Shown here piece after piece: positions 1 to 7,751 of a stretch of DNA of 20,787 nt. Made by a program: the position numbers and the translations under genes. Each line of letters opens with the position of its first letter. The first letter of the stretch is position 1. The stretch comes from an uncultured Bacilli bacterium. Lineage in GTDB: Bacteria; Bacillota_I; Bacilli_A; RF39; UBA660. The notes below the pieces were generated by a model. It worked only from the letters and a program-made list of their open reading frames with translations. It was not told where the DNA came from and ran no database searches. The DNA lies in the NCBI GenBank assembly GCA_947588975.1, contig CANQAF010000018.1, positions 1 through 20,787 of the forward strand, given 5' to 3'.

Positions 1-75
1 TACAAACTATTCTATGATTTTATTGACAGTTTCATATTATCATATTTTTATATAAATTTCAATAAACTTTTTATG

Positions 76-2892
76 TTATTTTACAACAATATTAACCAAT
101 TTTTTAGGAACCGTAATCATTTTTAAAATTGTTTTACCTTCTATGTACGTTTTTACATTTGGAATTTCTATGGCAAGAGATTCCATTTCATCTTTGCTAG
201 TATTGGTTGATACTTGTAGTTTACCTCTTACTTTGCCATTCACTTGTACAATCATTTCATATTGTTCTTCTAGTGTTTTTGATTCATCAAATGTTGGCCA
301 CTTAGATATAGCAATTGATGAATCATATCCTAAAAATGTATGCCATATTTCCTCCGTTATATGTGGACAAACTGGATTTAATACTTGAACAAACCCTTCC
401 GCATATTCCCTAGAAATTTCATCTTGTTTATATACTGCATTCATAAAAATCATCATTTGGCTAATCGCTGTATTAAAGTTTAACGTTTCATAATCTTGCG
501 TAACCTTTTTGATGGTCTGATGGTATATCTTTTCAAGGGCAGAAGTATCATGTTCTACTACTTTTCCCTCTTCAAAAATACGATAAACGCGCTCTAAAAA
601 TTTTTTAGCTCCCTCTAATCCTGTTTGACTCCAAGGCTTATCTGCTTGTAATGGTCCCATAAACATTTCATACAAACGTAATGTATCTGCACCATGACTT
701 GCAACTACATCAGATGGATTGACTACAAATTCTGGATATCGTTTTCCCATTTTGATACCATTTTCACCTAATATCATTCCTTGATGTACTAATTTTTGAA
801 AAGGTTCTTTTACTGGAACAATACCTTTATCATACAAATATTCATTCCAAAATCTTGAATATAATAAATGTCCTACTGCATGTTCTGGACCACCTACATA
901 TAAATCGACTGGCAACCAATGCTCTAATAATTTAGGATCTGCAATCATATCTTGATTATCAGGATCAATATATCTTAAAAAATACCAACTAGAGCCAGCA
1001 CTTCCAGGCATTGTAGATGTCTCACGAACTCCTTTTACACCATCAATGATTACATTTTTCCATTCCACTGCATTCTCAAGAGGAGCTTTTCCATTTTTTC
1101 CTTTATAATCATCCATCTTTGGTAATACTAAAGGAAGTTCATCATCGTCTAATACGCGTAAAGTCCCATCTTCCATATGCACAATTGGAACAGGTTCACC
1201 CCAATAACGTTGACGAGCAAAAATCCAATCACGCAAACGATAATTTATCTGTTTTTTACCACAATTATGTGATTCTAACCAAGCAATCATTTTATCAATA
1301 GCTTCTTCTTTATTGAAACCATTTAAGAATTCAGAATTGACATGAATTCCATCTCCTATCATAGCGCCTGGTTTCATAACATATTCCAATGTTTTTAAAT
1401 GCAATGCATCCTTCACCTCTTGCTCAGCTTGCTCTAATGTAACCCATTCTACATCAAATTTTTCATCTAAATCTAAATTTTGATTTTGTTTCTGATCACT
1501 ATTTAATTCAAATAAGAATCCTGTACTTTCAATTTGAAAATAGCGATCTTTATTATAAGCATAATAATGATGCTTAATTTTAAATGTTTCTTTTTTTACA
1601 GAAAAATCGGTATAACCTGTTTCTTCCGTAATTTCACGAATTGCACAATCTAACGCTGTTTCTCCTTCTTTGATTGTTCCGCCAATAAAAAGTCTTCCAC
1701 CATTTTCATGCCAATTTATTGTTAAATATCGATCTGTTTTTGAATCATGAAGAATTGCTACAATACTATTTTTATACGTTTCATTTATATGCGGAGTACC
1801 TGTTTCTTCTTCTAATACTTGAATAATTGGAATATTAAATTTTTGGGCAAATTCATAATCTCTTTCATCATGTGCAGGTACTGCCATAATAGCACCTGTT
1901 CCATAAGTAGCAAGTACATAATCTGAAATCCAAATTGGAATTTTTTTTTGATTCACTGGATTGATTGCATAAGCACCTGTAAATACACCCGTTTTTTCTT
2001 TGTTCAATTCTGTTCTTTCTAAATCGGATTTGGTTGCACAAATTTTTTGATAAGCCTCTACTTCTGATTTTTGTTCACTCGTTGTAATCTTATCTACAAT
2101 AGCATGTTCTGGAGATAGAACACAATAAGTTGCCCCAAATAAAGTATCGCAACGTGTTGTAAATACTTGAAAACTTTGATTAGAATCTGCGACTTGGAAA
2201 GTGACAAGTGCCCCAGTTGATTTTCCAATCCAATTACGTTGAATTTCTTTAGTAGATTGCGGCCAATCAATGGTATCCAAGCCATTTAATAATTGTTCGG
2301 CATATGCAGGAATATCAATTACCCATTGTTTCATATTTTTACGAACAACTGGATAGCCTCCACGCTCGCTTTTTCCATCAATGACTTCATCATTGGATAA
2401 AACTGTTCCAAGTTCTTCGCACCAGTTTACAGGCATATCAATATATTTTGCATACCCATCTAAATAAAGTTGTTTAAAAATCCATTGTGTCCATTTATAA
2501 AATTTAGGATCTGCTGTAGATACTTCTCTATCCCAGTCATAGGAAAAACCTAATGATTTTAATTGCTTTTTAAATGTAGCAATATTATCCAATGTAAACT
2601 GCCCAGGATGATTTCCTGTACTAATTGCATATTGTTCCGCTGGTAATCCAAATGCATCCCAACCCATTGGATGTAATACATTATATCCTTGCATTTTCTT
2701 CATACGAGCAACAATATCCGTTGCTGTATAACCTTCTGGATGTCCTGCATGAAGACCAACTCCTGATGGATAAGGAAACATATCTAGCGCATAGAATTTA
2801 GGTTTCGAAAAATCCCATATATCTGTTTTAAACGTTTGATTTTCATCCCAATACTTTTGCCACTTAGGATCATTTTCTTTAAAATTATACAT
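76..2892 (-). CDS. leuS: Leucyl-tRNA synthetase with an inserted Nudix domain
   Basis: Charges tRNA-Leu with leucine in the cytoplasm. Class I signatures seen: HIGH-type HAGH at residues 48-51 after YPSGVGL; editing (CP1) motifs TTRCDTLFG (245-253) and AVPAHDERDYEF with the editing Asp D345; the AGSSWYFLRY block (632-641); and the C-terminal IVQVNGKVRGK segment. The KMSKS loop is diverged to KMGKR (714-718). Residues ~368-505 are foreign to the LeuRS fold and contain a perfect Nudix box (G405-x5-E411-x7-R419-E-I-T-E-E-T-G-Y427). This explains 938 aa against the usual ~800-880. The CP1 sequence resumes at GDGIHVNSEFLNG. The start has a strong AGAAAGGAGT site at 2901-2910. The upstream membrane-protein gene stops one base before this ATG, so translation is probably coupled. 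Both genes sit under a Leu T-box. No clear terminator is visible in 1-75. Confidence 0.97.
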   Translation of the reverse strand: MYNFKENDPKWQKYWDENQTFKTDIWDFSKPKFYALDMFPYPSGVGLHAGHPEGYTATDIVARMKKMQGYNVLHPMGWDAFGLPAEQYAISTGNHPGQFTLDNIATFKKQLKSLGFSYDWDREVSTADPKFYKWTQWIFKQLYLDGYAKYIDMPVNWCEELGTVLSNDEVIDGKSERGGYPVVRKNMKQWVIDIPAYAEQLLNGLDTIDWPQSTKEIQRNWIGKSTGALVTFQVADSNQSFQVFTTRCDTLFGATYCVLSPEHAIVDKITTSEQKSEVEAYQKICATKSDLERTELNKEKTGVFTGAYAINPVNQKKIPIWISDYVLATYGTGAIMAVPAHDERDYEFAQKFNIPIIQVLEEETGTPHINETYKNSIVAILHDSKTDRYLTINWHENGGRLFIGGTIKEGETALDCAIREITEETGYTDFSVKKETFKIKHHYYAYNKDRYFQIESTGFLFELNSDQKQNQNLDLDEKFDVEWVTLEQAEQEVKDALHLKTLEYVMKPGAMIGDGIHVNSEFLNGFNKEEAIDKMIAWLESHNCGKKQINYRLRDWIFARQRYWGEPVPIVHMEDGTLRVLDDDELPLVLPKMDDYKGKNGKAPLENAVEWKNVIIDGVKGVRETSTMPGSAGSSWYFLRYIDPDNQDMIADPKLLEHWLPVDLYVGGPEHAVGHLLYSRFWNEYLYDKGIVPVKEPFQKLVHQGMILGENGIKMGKRYPEFVVNPSDVVASHGADTLRLYEMFMGPLQADKPWSQTGLEGAKKFLERVYRIFEEGKVVEHDTSALEKIYHQTIKKVTQDYETLNFNTAISQMMIFMNAVYKQDEISREYAEGFVQVLNPVCPHITEEIWHTFLGYDSSIAISKWPTFDESKTLEEQYEMIVQVNGKVRGKLQVSTNTSKDEMESLAIEIPNVKTYIEGKTILKMITVPKKLVNIVVK

Positions 2893-2893
2893 A

Positions 2894-3247
2894 TTATTTA
2901 ACTCCTTTCTTGTGCTTCATTTGATAGCATTTTCCTATAATATGGTAAACAATTAATTGTAGTGGAATTAATACTACAAAAGCCAGCATTATTTTTAATA
3001 CATAATTATCTGTAACTCCAATTGCATATAGTGTTCCAGTAATAATCAATGAATTAGCTATGGCAATCACATGAGCTATTTGACGTATAGAAATGGTTTT
3101 CATATCCAATTGATATACACTCTCCAAATATTTTATATAAGTATTATGTGAAAATTTTTCCAATTTCTTTTTCCTTACAATCACAAATAGTATATAACTT
3201 AAATATAGAATAACAAACACCATTCCATAAAATATTAAATCTTTCAT
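2894..3247 (-). CDS. Small three-TM membrane protein co-transcribed with leuS
   Basis: A 117-aa protein I do not recognise. Hydrophobic segments lie at about residues 5-24, 57-78 and 83-105. The first is followed by a basic cluster (RKKKLEKF, 25-32), which suggests the N-terminus is outside and that loop is cytoplasmic. The tail is Lys-rich (KHKKGVK). No catalytic motif is visible. It is the first gene after the leucine T-box, and its stop codon and the leuS start are separated by one base (TAATATG), so it is made together with LeuRS and should rise when tRNA-Leu is uncharged. A role in leucine or peptide handling is inference from this position only. It could equally be a passenger gene. Confidence 0.8.
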   Translation of the reverse strand: MKDLIFYGMVFVILYLSYILFVIVRKKKLEKFSHNTYIKYLESVYQLDMKTISIRQIAHVIAIANSLIITGTLYAIGVTDNYVLKIMLAFVVLIPLQLIVYHIIGKCYQMKHKKGVK

Positions 3248-3262
3248 AATTCACCTCTTTAT

Positions 3263-3323
3263 ACAAAAAAGTATTATGTTTAAGGACGGAAAATCCGCGG
3301 TACCACCTTAGTTCATAATACTT
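3263..3323 (-). terminator. T-box-controlled terminator
   Basis: AAGTATTATG (3314-3323) pairs perfectly with CATAATACTT (3269-3278) and is followed by a T run on the minus strand. The T-box sequence and its partner (GCGGA/TCCGT) lie inside the hairpin, as expected for the mutually exclusive terminator and antiterminator. Confidence 0.9.
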
Positions 3324-3460
3324 ATGCTCTCATTCTCTTAACGCGAGTAAACGCCATTTAGGGACTCCAAAGCGAGTTCGTTTTGTTCCACCCAAAGTTT
3401 TCACCAACCACTTTGTCTCTTATGGTTTTCCAAAACTACTACTCTTTTTCATCGTCATTA
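3264..3460 (-). promoter_or_regulatory. Leucine-specific T-box leader of the leuS operon
   Basis: Read on the minus strand, the leader carries the canonical T-box AGGTGGTACCGCGG (3295-3308), which senses the free 3' end of tRNA. A Stem I-like upper part contains GAACTCGCTTTGGAGT; in it CTC (3374-3376) is in the normal specifier position and is a Leu codon. An AGAGA and GGTTGGTGAAAAC segment further 5' fits the distal Stem I loops. Uncharged tRNA-Leu should favour the antiterminator and switch on the membrane protein plus leuS. A possible -10 (TATAAT, 3466-3471) overlaps the stop codon of the upstream 84-aa gene but lacks a good -35, so the leader's own promoter is uncertain. The exact 5' end is an estimate. 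Confidence 0.95.
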
Positions 3461-3466
3461 TCACTA

Positions 3467-3721
3467 TTATATTTTTTGATGATTTTTTTCTTCCATATGT
3501 TGATGACAAGCTTCTAATTCATGAATACTATTCATCATTTGTGGTAGCAGTACTTCTCCCATATTCATGGTATCTACACTGTTTGCTTGTTCAATCACAT
3601 TGCGGTATTGTTGAACAGTTTGTTCAATTGCATTCAAGTAATTTAACAATACTTTTTTTTGAGCTTCTAATTCATTACTATGTTGGATATAATCTTGTAA
3701 ATGCAAGCCTTGTTGTTCCAT
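3467..3721 (-). CDS. Small coiled-coil hypothetical protein
   Basis: An 84-aa soluble protein, rich in Gln, Glu, Asn and His, with no Trp or TM segment. Residues ~8-50 (NELEAQKKVLLNYLNAIEQ and following) have a heptad-like pattern of Leu, Ile and Val that suggests a helical bundle or coiled coil. I do not recognise a family. It has its own strong promoter (3745-3773) just after the GH31 stop codon, and a GGTGG ribosome site upstream of the ATG. The T-box leader starts right after its stop. The promoter and the clean reading frame argue for a real gene. The complementary plus-strand frame has no ribosome site. Confidence 0.72.
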   Translation of the reverse strand: MEQQGLHLQDYIQHSNELEAQKKVLLNYLNAIEQTVQQYRNVIEQANSVDTMNMGEVLLPQMMNSIHELEACHQHMEEKNHQKI

Positions 3722-3744
3722 AGTGCCACCACACTTTCAAACAT

Positions 3745-3773
3745 ATTATACAAAATATCATATCTTTTGTAAA
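3745..3773 (-). promoter_or_regulatory. Promoter of the 84-aa gene
   Basis: Minus strand: -35 TTTACA (3768-3773), 17-bp spacer, -10 TATAAT (3745-3750). It lies directly behind the GH31 stop codon (3775-3777). The predicted transcript starts near 3738. Confidence 0.75.
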
Positions 3774-3774
3774 G

Positions 3775-6180
3775 CTAAACTTCATTAATATATTCCAATA
3801 ATTTTAAAAATAATTTAATAAATTTACGATCCAACCCTTTATTACTTAATTTGTGAATTTCAATACGTTTTCTTTTGATTGATTGATCACTAAATAATAC
3901 AGCGTCTATCATTTCTTTCATCCTTGTTTCAATTGGTAAATCAGATATAATAGATTCAATATCATCATTGATAATACGTACTGCATCAATTTCAATATCT
4001 TTTCCTTTACAATTTAATGTAAGTTGCCCTAATGTAGAAACATGTTCTACTTCAACAATGAAATTTGCGTTTTCAATATACGATTTTGACTCAATTTTTT
4101 GATCATTGTAATATACAATTACACCATCTGCTGCTTTAGTATTACGGAATACAAATTTATAATTGCGATATTCTGGAACAATACCTGTTTTACCTTCAAT
4201 AGGACGTACAATAACTGTATAGTTATTTGGCATATAGTTATAATCAATATTAGTAATTAAATAATACTTTTTACGATACAAATCACTAATACCATCATCT
4301 TCATACAAATTATAGGAATTACTTCTACCAGGGAAAATTTGAATTTCCATATTTTCTGGAGGAGTTGTATCATTTATATTTTTATGGTCCCCCAAAACGA
4401 TAATAGAACCTGCTTTCGCAAATACTGGATAATCTTCATCTTTGAAGAAAGAAATATATTTTTTTCCACCTGGAAATTTTTTGCCCGTCATATAATCATA
4501 CCAAGTACCAGTTGGTAAGAAAAACTTGTGAATTACACGATTCATAATATAATCTTTTTTACTAATAATTGGAGAAATAAATAATTCACTCCCAAAATAA
4601 TAGCCATTTCGATAATTAATATCATCATACATTTCTGGAAACTTGTAATAGATTGGTGTAATTAATGGTGTTCCAAATTCATGATATTTATATGCTTCTG
4701 TATATAGATACGGAATCAAACGATGGCGCAAAGTCATATAATCTTTTACAATTTTATATGTTTTATATCCCCAGTTCCATGGTTCTCTTTTATAATATTT
4801 ACCTGCCTCTGATCCTAATTTTAAAATAGGACTAAAAACACCTAATTGTACATATCTTGTATATAATTCATTATCTTCTGTACCATTGTAATAGCCACCA
4901 ATGTCATGACTCCAATAACTTACTCCTATATTAGTTGCACAACCATTAAAGAAAGGAATTAATTTTAATGTATCCCAACTGACTACAGTTTTTCCTGAGT
5001 AAAGAACTGGATAACGGTGTGGAGCAATCATTGCATTTCTTGTATAAACCATAGTCCTTCTTTTATAATCTCTTTGCATGTCATAAAAATGATAATGATC
5101 TAATGACCATAAAGCCATTGGATCTTTAGGTATTTCATCAATAAAATAAAAATCTACACCCATATCATCTAATGGATGAATGCATGATTTTAAATATAAA
5201 TCCAAAACCTTTGGATCAAACACATCAAAAGGAATAATACCATTTTTATCTGGTTGAATTTGTTGCTTCAATTTTTCATAACATTCTTCATATGGTAAAA
5301 ATCCTTTTAAAGGTTGTATATTTAATCCTAAGCGAATTCCATTTTGATGTAATAATTGTATCATATATCCTGGTTTTGTAAATTGATGTGTATTCCAAGT
5401 AAAACCTGTTTCATAGTTTTTACCGTTATATTCTTGTAAATGCCATGATGAGTTAAGCAAAATAACAGATAATGGAATTTCTTTATCTTTAAATTTCTGA
5501 ATAAGTGAAGAAACTTGATCACTTTGATAAGATTCATCTTTTCCCCACCAGTTTCCAAGTGCATATCGTGGAATTAATGCAGGCTTTCCAGTTAAAGCAT
5601 AATAATCTTGTAAGCAATAACCAAAATCTTTCAAATACATGAATAAATAAATATCTATGCCATGAATACTTCGTTCCTCTAATGTACCACTTTCGGTCAA
5701 TATCATATGCTCAGAATCATCAATAGAAGCAAATCCATCTACAGAAAATAAACCTTTTTTTAATCTAAATTTTCCATCATGTTGGTCTAATGACATATTA
5801 GGCGCACCATAATTTCGTATTTCAGGATGTTGATAATACCAAATACGATCCGAATTTAATAATTGCACCCTTAAATTAGACATAGGATTTAGTTTTCCAC
5901 CATAAAATGGTTTTTCTTTTACATAACGTAAATGAAAATATTTCGTTTCAATTTCTAGAATACGATCATTTTCTTTTTTCGTAAATTTGACAGGTTCCAT
6001 ATTACGATACCACACCAAAGTAGAAGGTCTGTCTTCAAATAAACCTTCTTTATTATACTCCATACGAATTACACGTTCACTTAAAATGGTAAATCGATAA
6101 TATTTTCCTTGAATTACATTTTCTGGATTTGCTTTAGCTAATGTATAATCAAACTTAAATTGTTCTCCTAATTGATACAC
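3775..6180 (-). CDS. Glycoside hydrolase family 31 protein, acid/base residue replaced
   Basis: 801 aa with GH31 architecture: N-terminal beta-sandwich (~1-195), TIM barrel (~200-510), then proximal and DUF5110-like C-terminal beta domains and a helical Lys-rich tail (~745-801). The nucleophile is seen as D348 in VDFYFIDEIP. Substrate-pocket residues are seen in YTRNAM (R381) and SYWSHDIGGY (H425-D426). At the position where related GH31 enzymes have the acid/base Asp (SGDT...SW), this protein has SGKTVVSW with K397, codon AAA at 4990-4992. It may therefore be non-hydrolytic or use another residue; the substrate cannot be told. No signal peptide, so cytoplasmic. It follows pyk by 17 bp, so the two are probably one operon. 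AAGGGG upstream of the ATG is the ribosome site. Confidence 0.9.
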   Translation of the reverse strand: MYQLGEQFKFDYTLAKANPENVIQGKYYRFTILSERVIRMEYNKEGLFEDRPSTLVWYRNMEPVKFTKKENDRILEIETKYFHLRYVKEKPFYGGKLNPMSNLRVQLLNSDRIWYYQHPEIRNYGAPNMSLDQHDGKFRLKKGLFSVDGFASIDDSEHMILTESGTLEERSIHGIDIYLFMYLKDFGYCLQDYYALTGKPALIPRYALGNWWGKDESYQSDQVSSLIQKFKDKEIPLSVILLNSSWHLQEYNGKNYETGFTWNTHQFTKPGYMIQLLHQNGIRLGLNIQPLKGFLPYEECYEKLKQQIQPDKNGIIPFDVFDPKVLDLYLKSCIHPLDDMGVDFYFIDEIPKDPMALWSLDHYHFYDMQRDYKRRTMVYTRNAMIAPHRYPVLYSGKTVVSWDTLKLIPFFNGCATNIGVSYWSHDIGGYYNGTEDNELYTRYVQLGVFSPILKLGSEAGKYYKREPWNWGYKTYKIVKDYMTLRHRLIPYLYTEAYKYHEFGTPLITPIYYKFPEMYDDINYRNGYYFGSELFISPIISKKDYIMNRVIHKFFLPTGTWYDYMTGKKFPGGKKYISFFKDEDYPVFAKAGSIIVLGDHKNINDTTPPENMEIQIFPGRSNSYNLYEDDGISDLYRKKYYLITNIDYNYMPNNYTVIVRPIEGKTGIVPEYRNYKFVFRNTKAADGVIVYYNDQKIESKSYIENANFIVEVEHVSTLGQLTLNCKGKDIEIDAVRIINDDIESIISDLPIETRMKEMIDAVLFSDQSIKRKRIEIHKLSNKGLDRKFIKLFLKLLEYINEV

Positions 6181-6197
6181 ACTATCTACCCCTTCTC

Positions 6198-7613
6198 TTA
6201 TAAATCTTCAATTTTCATAAAATTGGTATGTTTTACTTCTTTTAATGGATAACCACCTGTAATGATAATACGGTCTCCACATTGCGCATTTGTGATCTTA
6301 CCTGCTGCTTCTTTGGCATGTTCCATCATATCATCAAATGCTTTTACTACTTTCATTTGTTCTGGATAAATTCCATAGTATATTGTTAAATTTTTCACAG
6401 TTTTTTCATCAGGACTCAGTGCAATAATTGGGCACGATGGACGAAAGCGACTAATCTTTCTTGAAGTATATCCACTCATTGTTGGTGTCACAATTGCTTT
6501 TACTTTTAATCTACTTGCACACTCTACTACACTATATGCAATAGAACCTGTCGTATCTTGCCTTTCAGTTCGCATAGCCTGATCCAGTAATTCATAGTAG
6601 TTTACATCTTCTTCTGCAGTTTCAATAATTCTGCTCATAACTGCTACTGTTTTAGCAGGATATTTTCCTACTGTTGTTTCACCGGATAACATCACTGCAT
6701 CTACTCCATCAGAAACTGCTGCTGCAACATCAGATACTTCTGCACGTGTTGGTCTTGTCGCATTTTCCATAGATGACATCATTTCCGTTGCAACGATACT
6801 CACCTTACCCATATGGTGACATTTATGTATGATGGATTTTTGAATACCGGGGATGCGTTCAAAAGGCATCTCAACGCCTAAATCTCCTCTTGCAATCATA
6901 ACACCATCACTGATATCCAGTATTTCGTCAATCGCATCCACAGCACGTTCATTTTCAATTTTAGGAATAATTGCAATATGATCATTTCCTAAATTAATTA
7001 AAATATCATTAATTTGTAATACATCTTCAGCACTAGATACATTGGTAAGAGCTAAAAAGTCCACATTCATTTCAGAAGCAAATTGAACGTCTTCTTGATC
7101 CACTTTACTCAAAAAAGGAATATTTAATTTTGTTCCAATTACATTGATTCCTTTATGGTCTTCAATAAATCCTCCAGTGATGACTTTGCATAATAAATAA
7201 TCATACCCTTTTTCTAGTACGGTTAATTCAATTAAACCATCGTTAATTTTAATAATATCATCGATTTTAACGTCATGAATAAGTCCGGGATAAGAAACAG
7301 AAAATTTAGTAGAATCTCCCAGTATTGAATTCATATAAATACGAATTTTATCGCCACTATTTAAATAAGCACTACCACCATCAAATTTGTCAACAATCAC
7401 GTCAGGTCCCTTTGTATCTAACATAATAGAAACATGTGTATTTAATGTTTGATTTAAATGATTGATTTTAGTAATAATATCCTTACAAAAATCATGACTT
7501 GCGTGAGTTAAATTGATACGTGCAATATTCATACCATTTAGTATTAAACTTTTTAAGGTTTCTTCTTCTTGACTCGCTGGTCCAATTGTTGCAATAATCT
7601 TCGTTTTTTTCAT
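6198..7613 (-). CDS. pyk: Pyruvate kinase, divergent
   Basis: Converts phosphoenolpyruvate and ADP to pyruvate and ATP, the last ATP-yielding step of glycolysis. Full length for the family without the extra C-terminal PEP-utiliser domain (471 aa). Motifs: TIGPAS (9-14), ARINLTH (31-37, with R32 and N34), LDTKGP (65-70), IIPKIEN (215-221, catalytic K218), ARGDLGVE (241-248), PTRAEVSDVAAAV (288-300) and VMLSGETTVGKYP (307-319). Departures from consensus: GPEIR is GPDVI, so the Arg is lost at residue 73; the ATQMLESM block reads ATEMMSSM; SFVR is TNVS. These suggest a side lineage of pyruvate kinase, perhaps a second copy in the genome. Ribosome site AGGTGAG before the ATG; extended -10 promoter at 7631-7639. 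GH31 follows in the same direction. Confidence 0.93.
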   Translation of the reverse strand: MKKTKIIATIGPASQEEETLKSLILNGMNIARINLTHASHDFCKDIITKINHLNQTLNTHVSIMLDTKGPDVIVDKFDGGSAYLNSGDKIRIYMNSILGDSTKFSVSYPGLIHDVKIDDIIKINDGLIELTVLEKGYDYLLCKVITGGFIEDHKGINVIGTKLNIPFLSKVDQEDVQFASEMNVDFLALTNVSSAEDVLQINDILINLGNDHIAIIPKIENERAVDAIDEILDISDGVMIARGDLGVEMPFERIPGIQKSIIHKCHHMGKVSIVATEMMSSMENATRPTRAEVSDVAAAVSDGVDAVMLSGETTVGKYPAKTVAVMSRIIETAEEDVNYYELLDQAMRTERQDTTGSIAYSVVECASRLKVKAIVTPTMSGYTSRKISRFRPSCPIIALSPDEKTVKNLTIYYGIYPEQMKVVKAFDDMMEHAKEAAGKITNAQCGDRIIITGGYPLKEVKHTNFMKIEDL

Positions 7614-7630
7614 ACTCTCACCTATTATAT

Positions 7631-7639
7631 ATTATAACA
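7631..7639 (-). promoter_or_regulatory. Extended -10 promoter of pyk
   Basis: TGTTATAAT on the minus strand matches TGnTATAAT. No good -35 is present at 16-18 bp, as is common for extended -10 promoters. No cre-like site was seen nearby. Confidence 0.6.
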
Positions 7640-7751
7640 AGTTTTTAAATGAATAGAAAGGTCTTTTTCAATTTTTTCGATAAATCAGATTGAGATAACA
7701 CAACATATTTTCAACTCATCATATAAAATTGATATACAAGAAAATAAAACT

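Noticed and set aside
24..52. Plus-strand TTGACA with a 17-bp spacer as a promoter antisense to leuS
   Set aside because: The matching -10 (TTTTAT) is poor and no plus-strand gene follows.
1119..1301. Plus-strand open frames opposite leuS, the 84-aa gene, yihY, the sensor, hsp20 and uppP
   Set aside because: All are shadows of real minus-strand genes, with no ribosome sites and no recognisable protein features.
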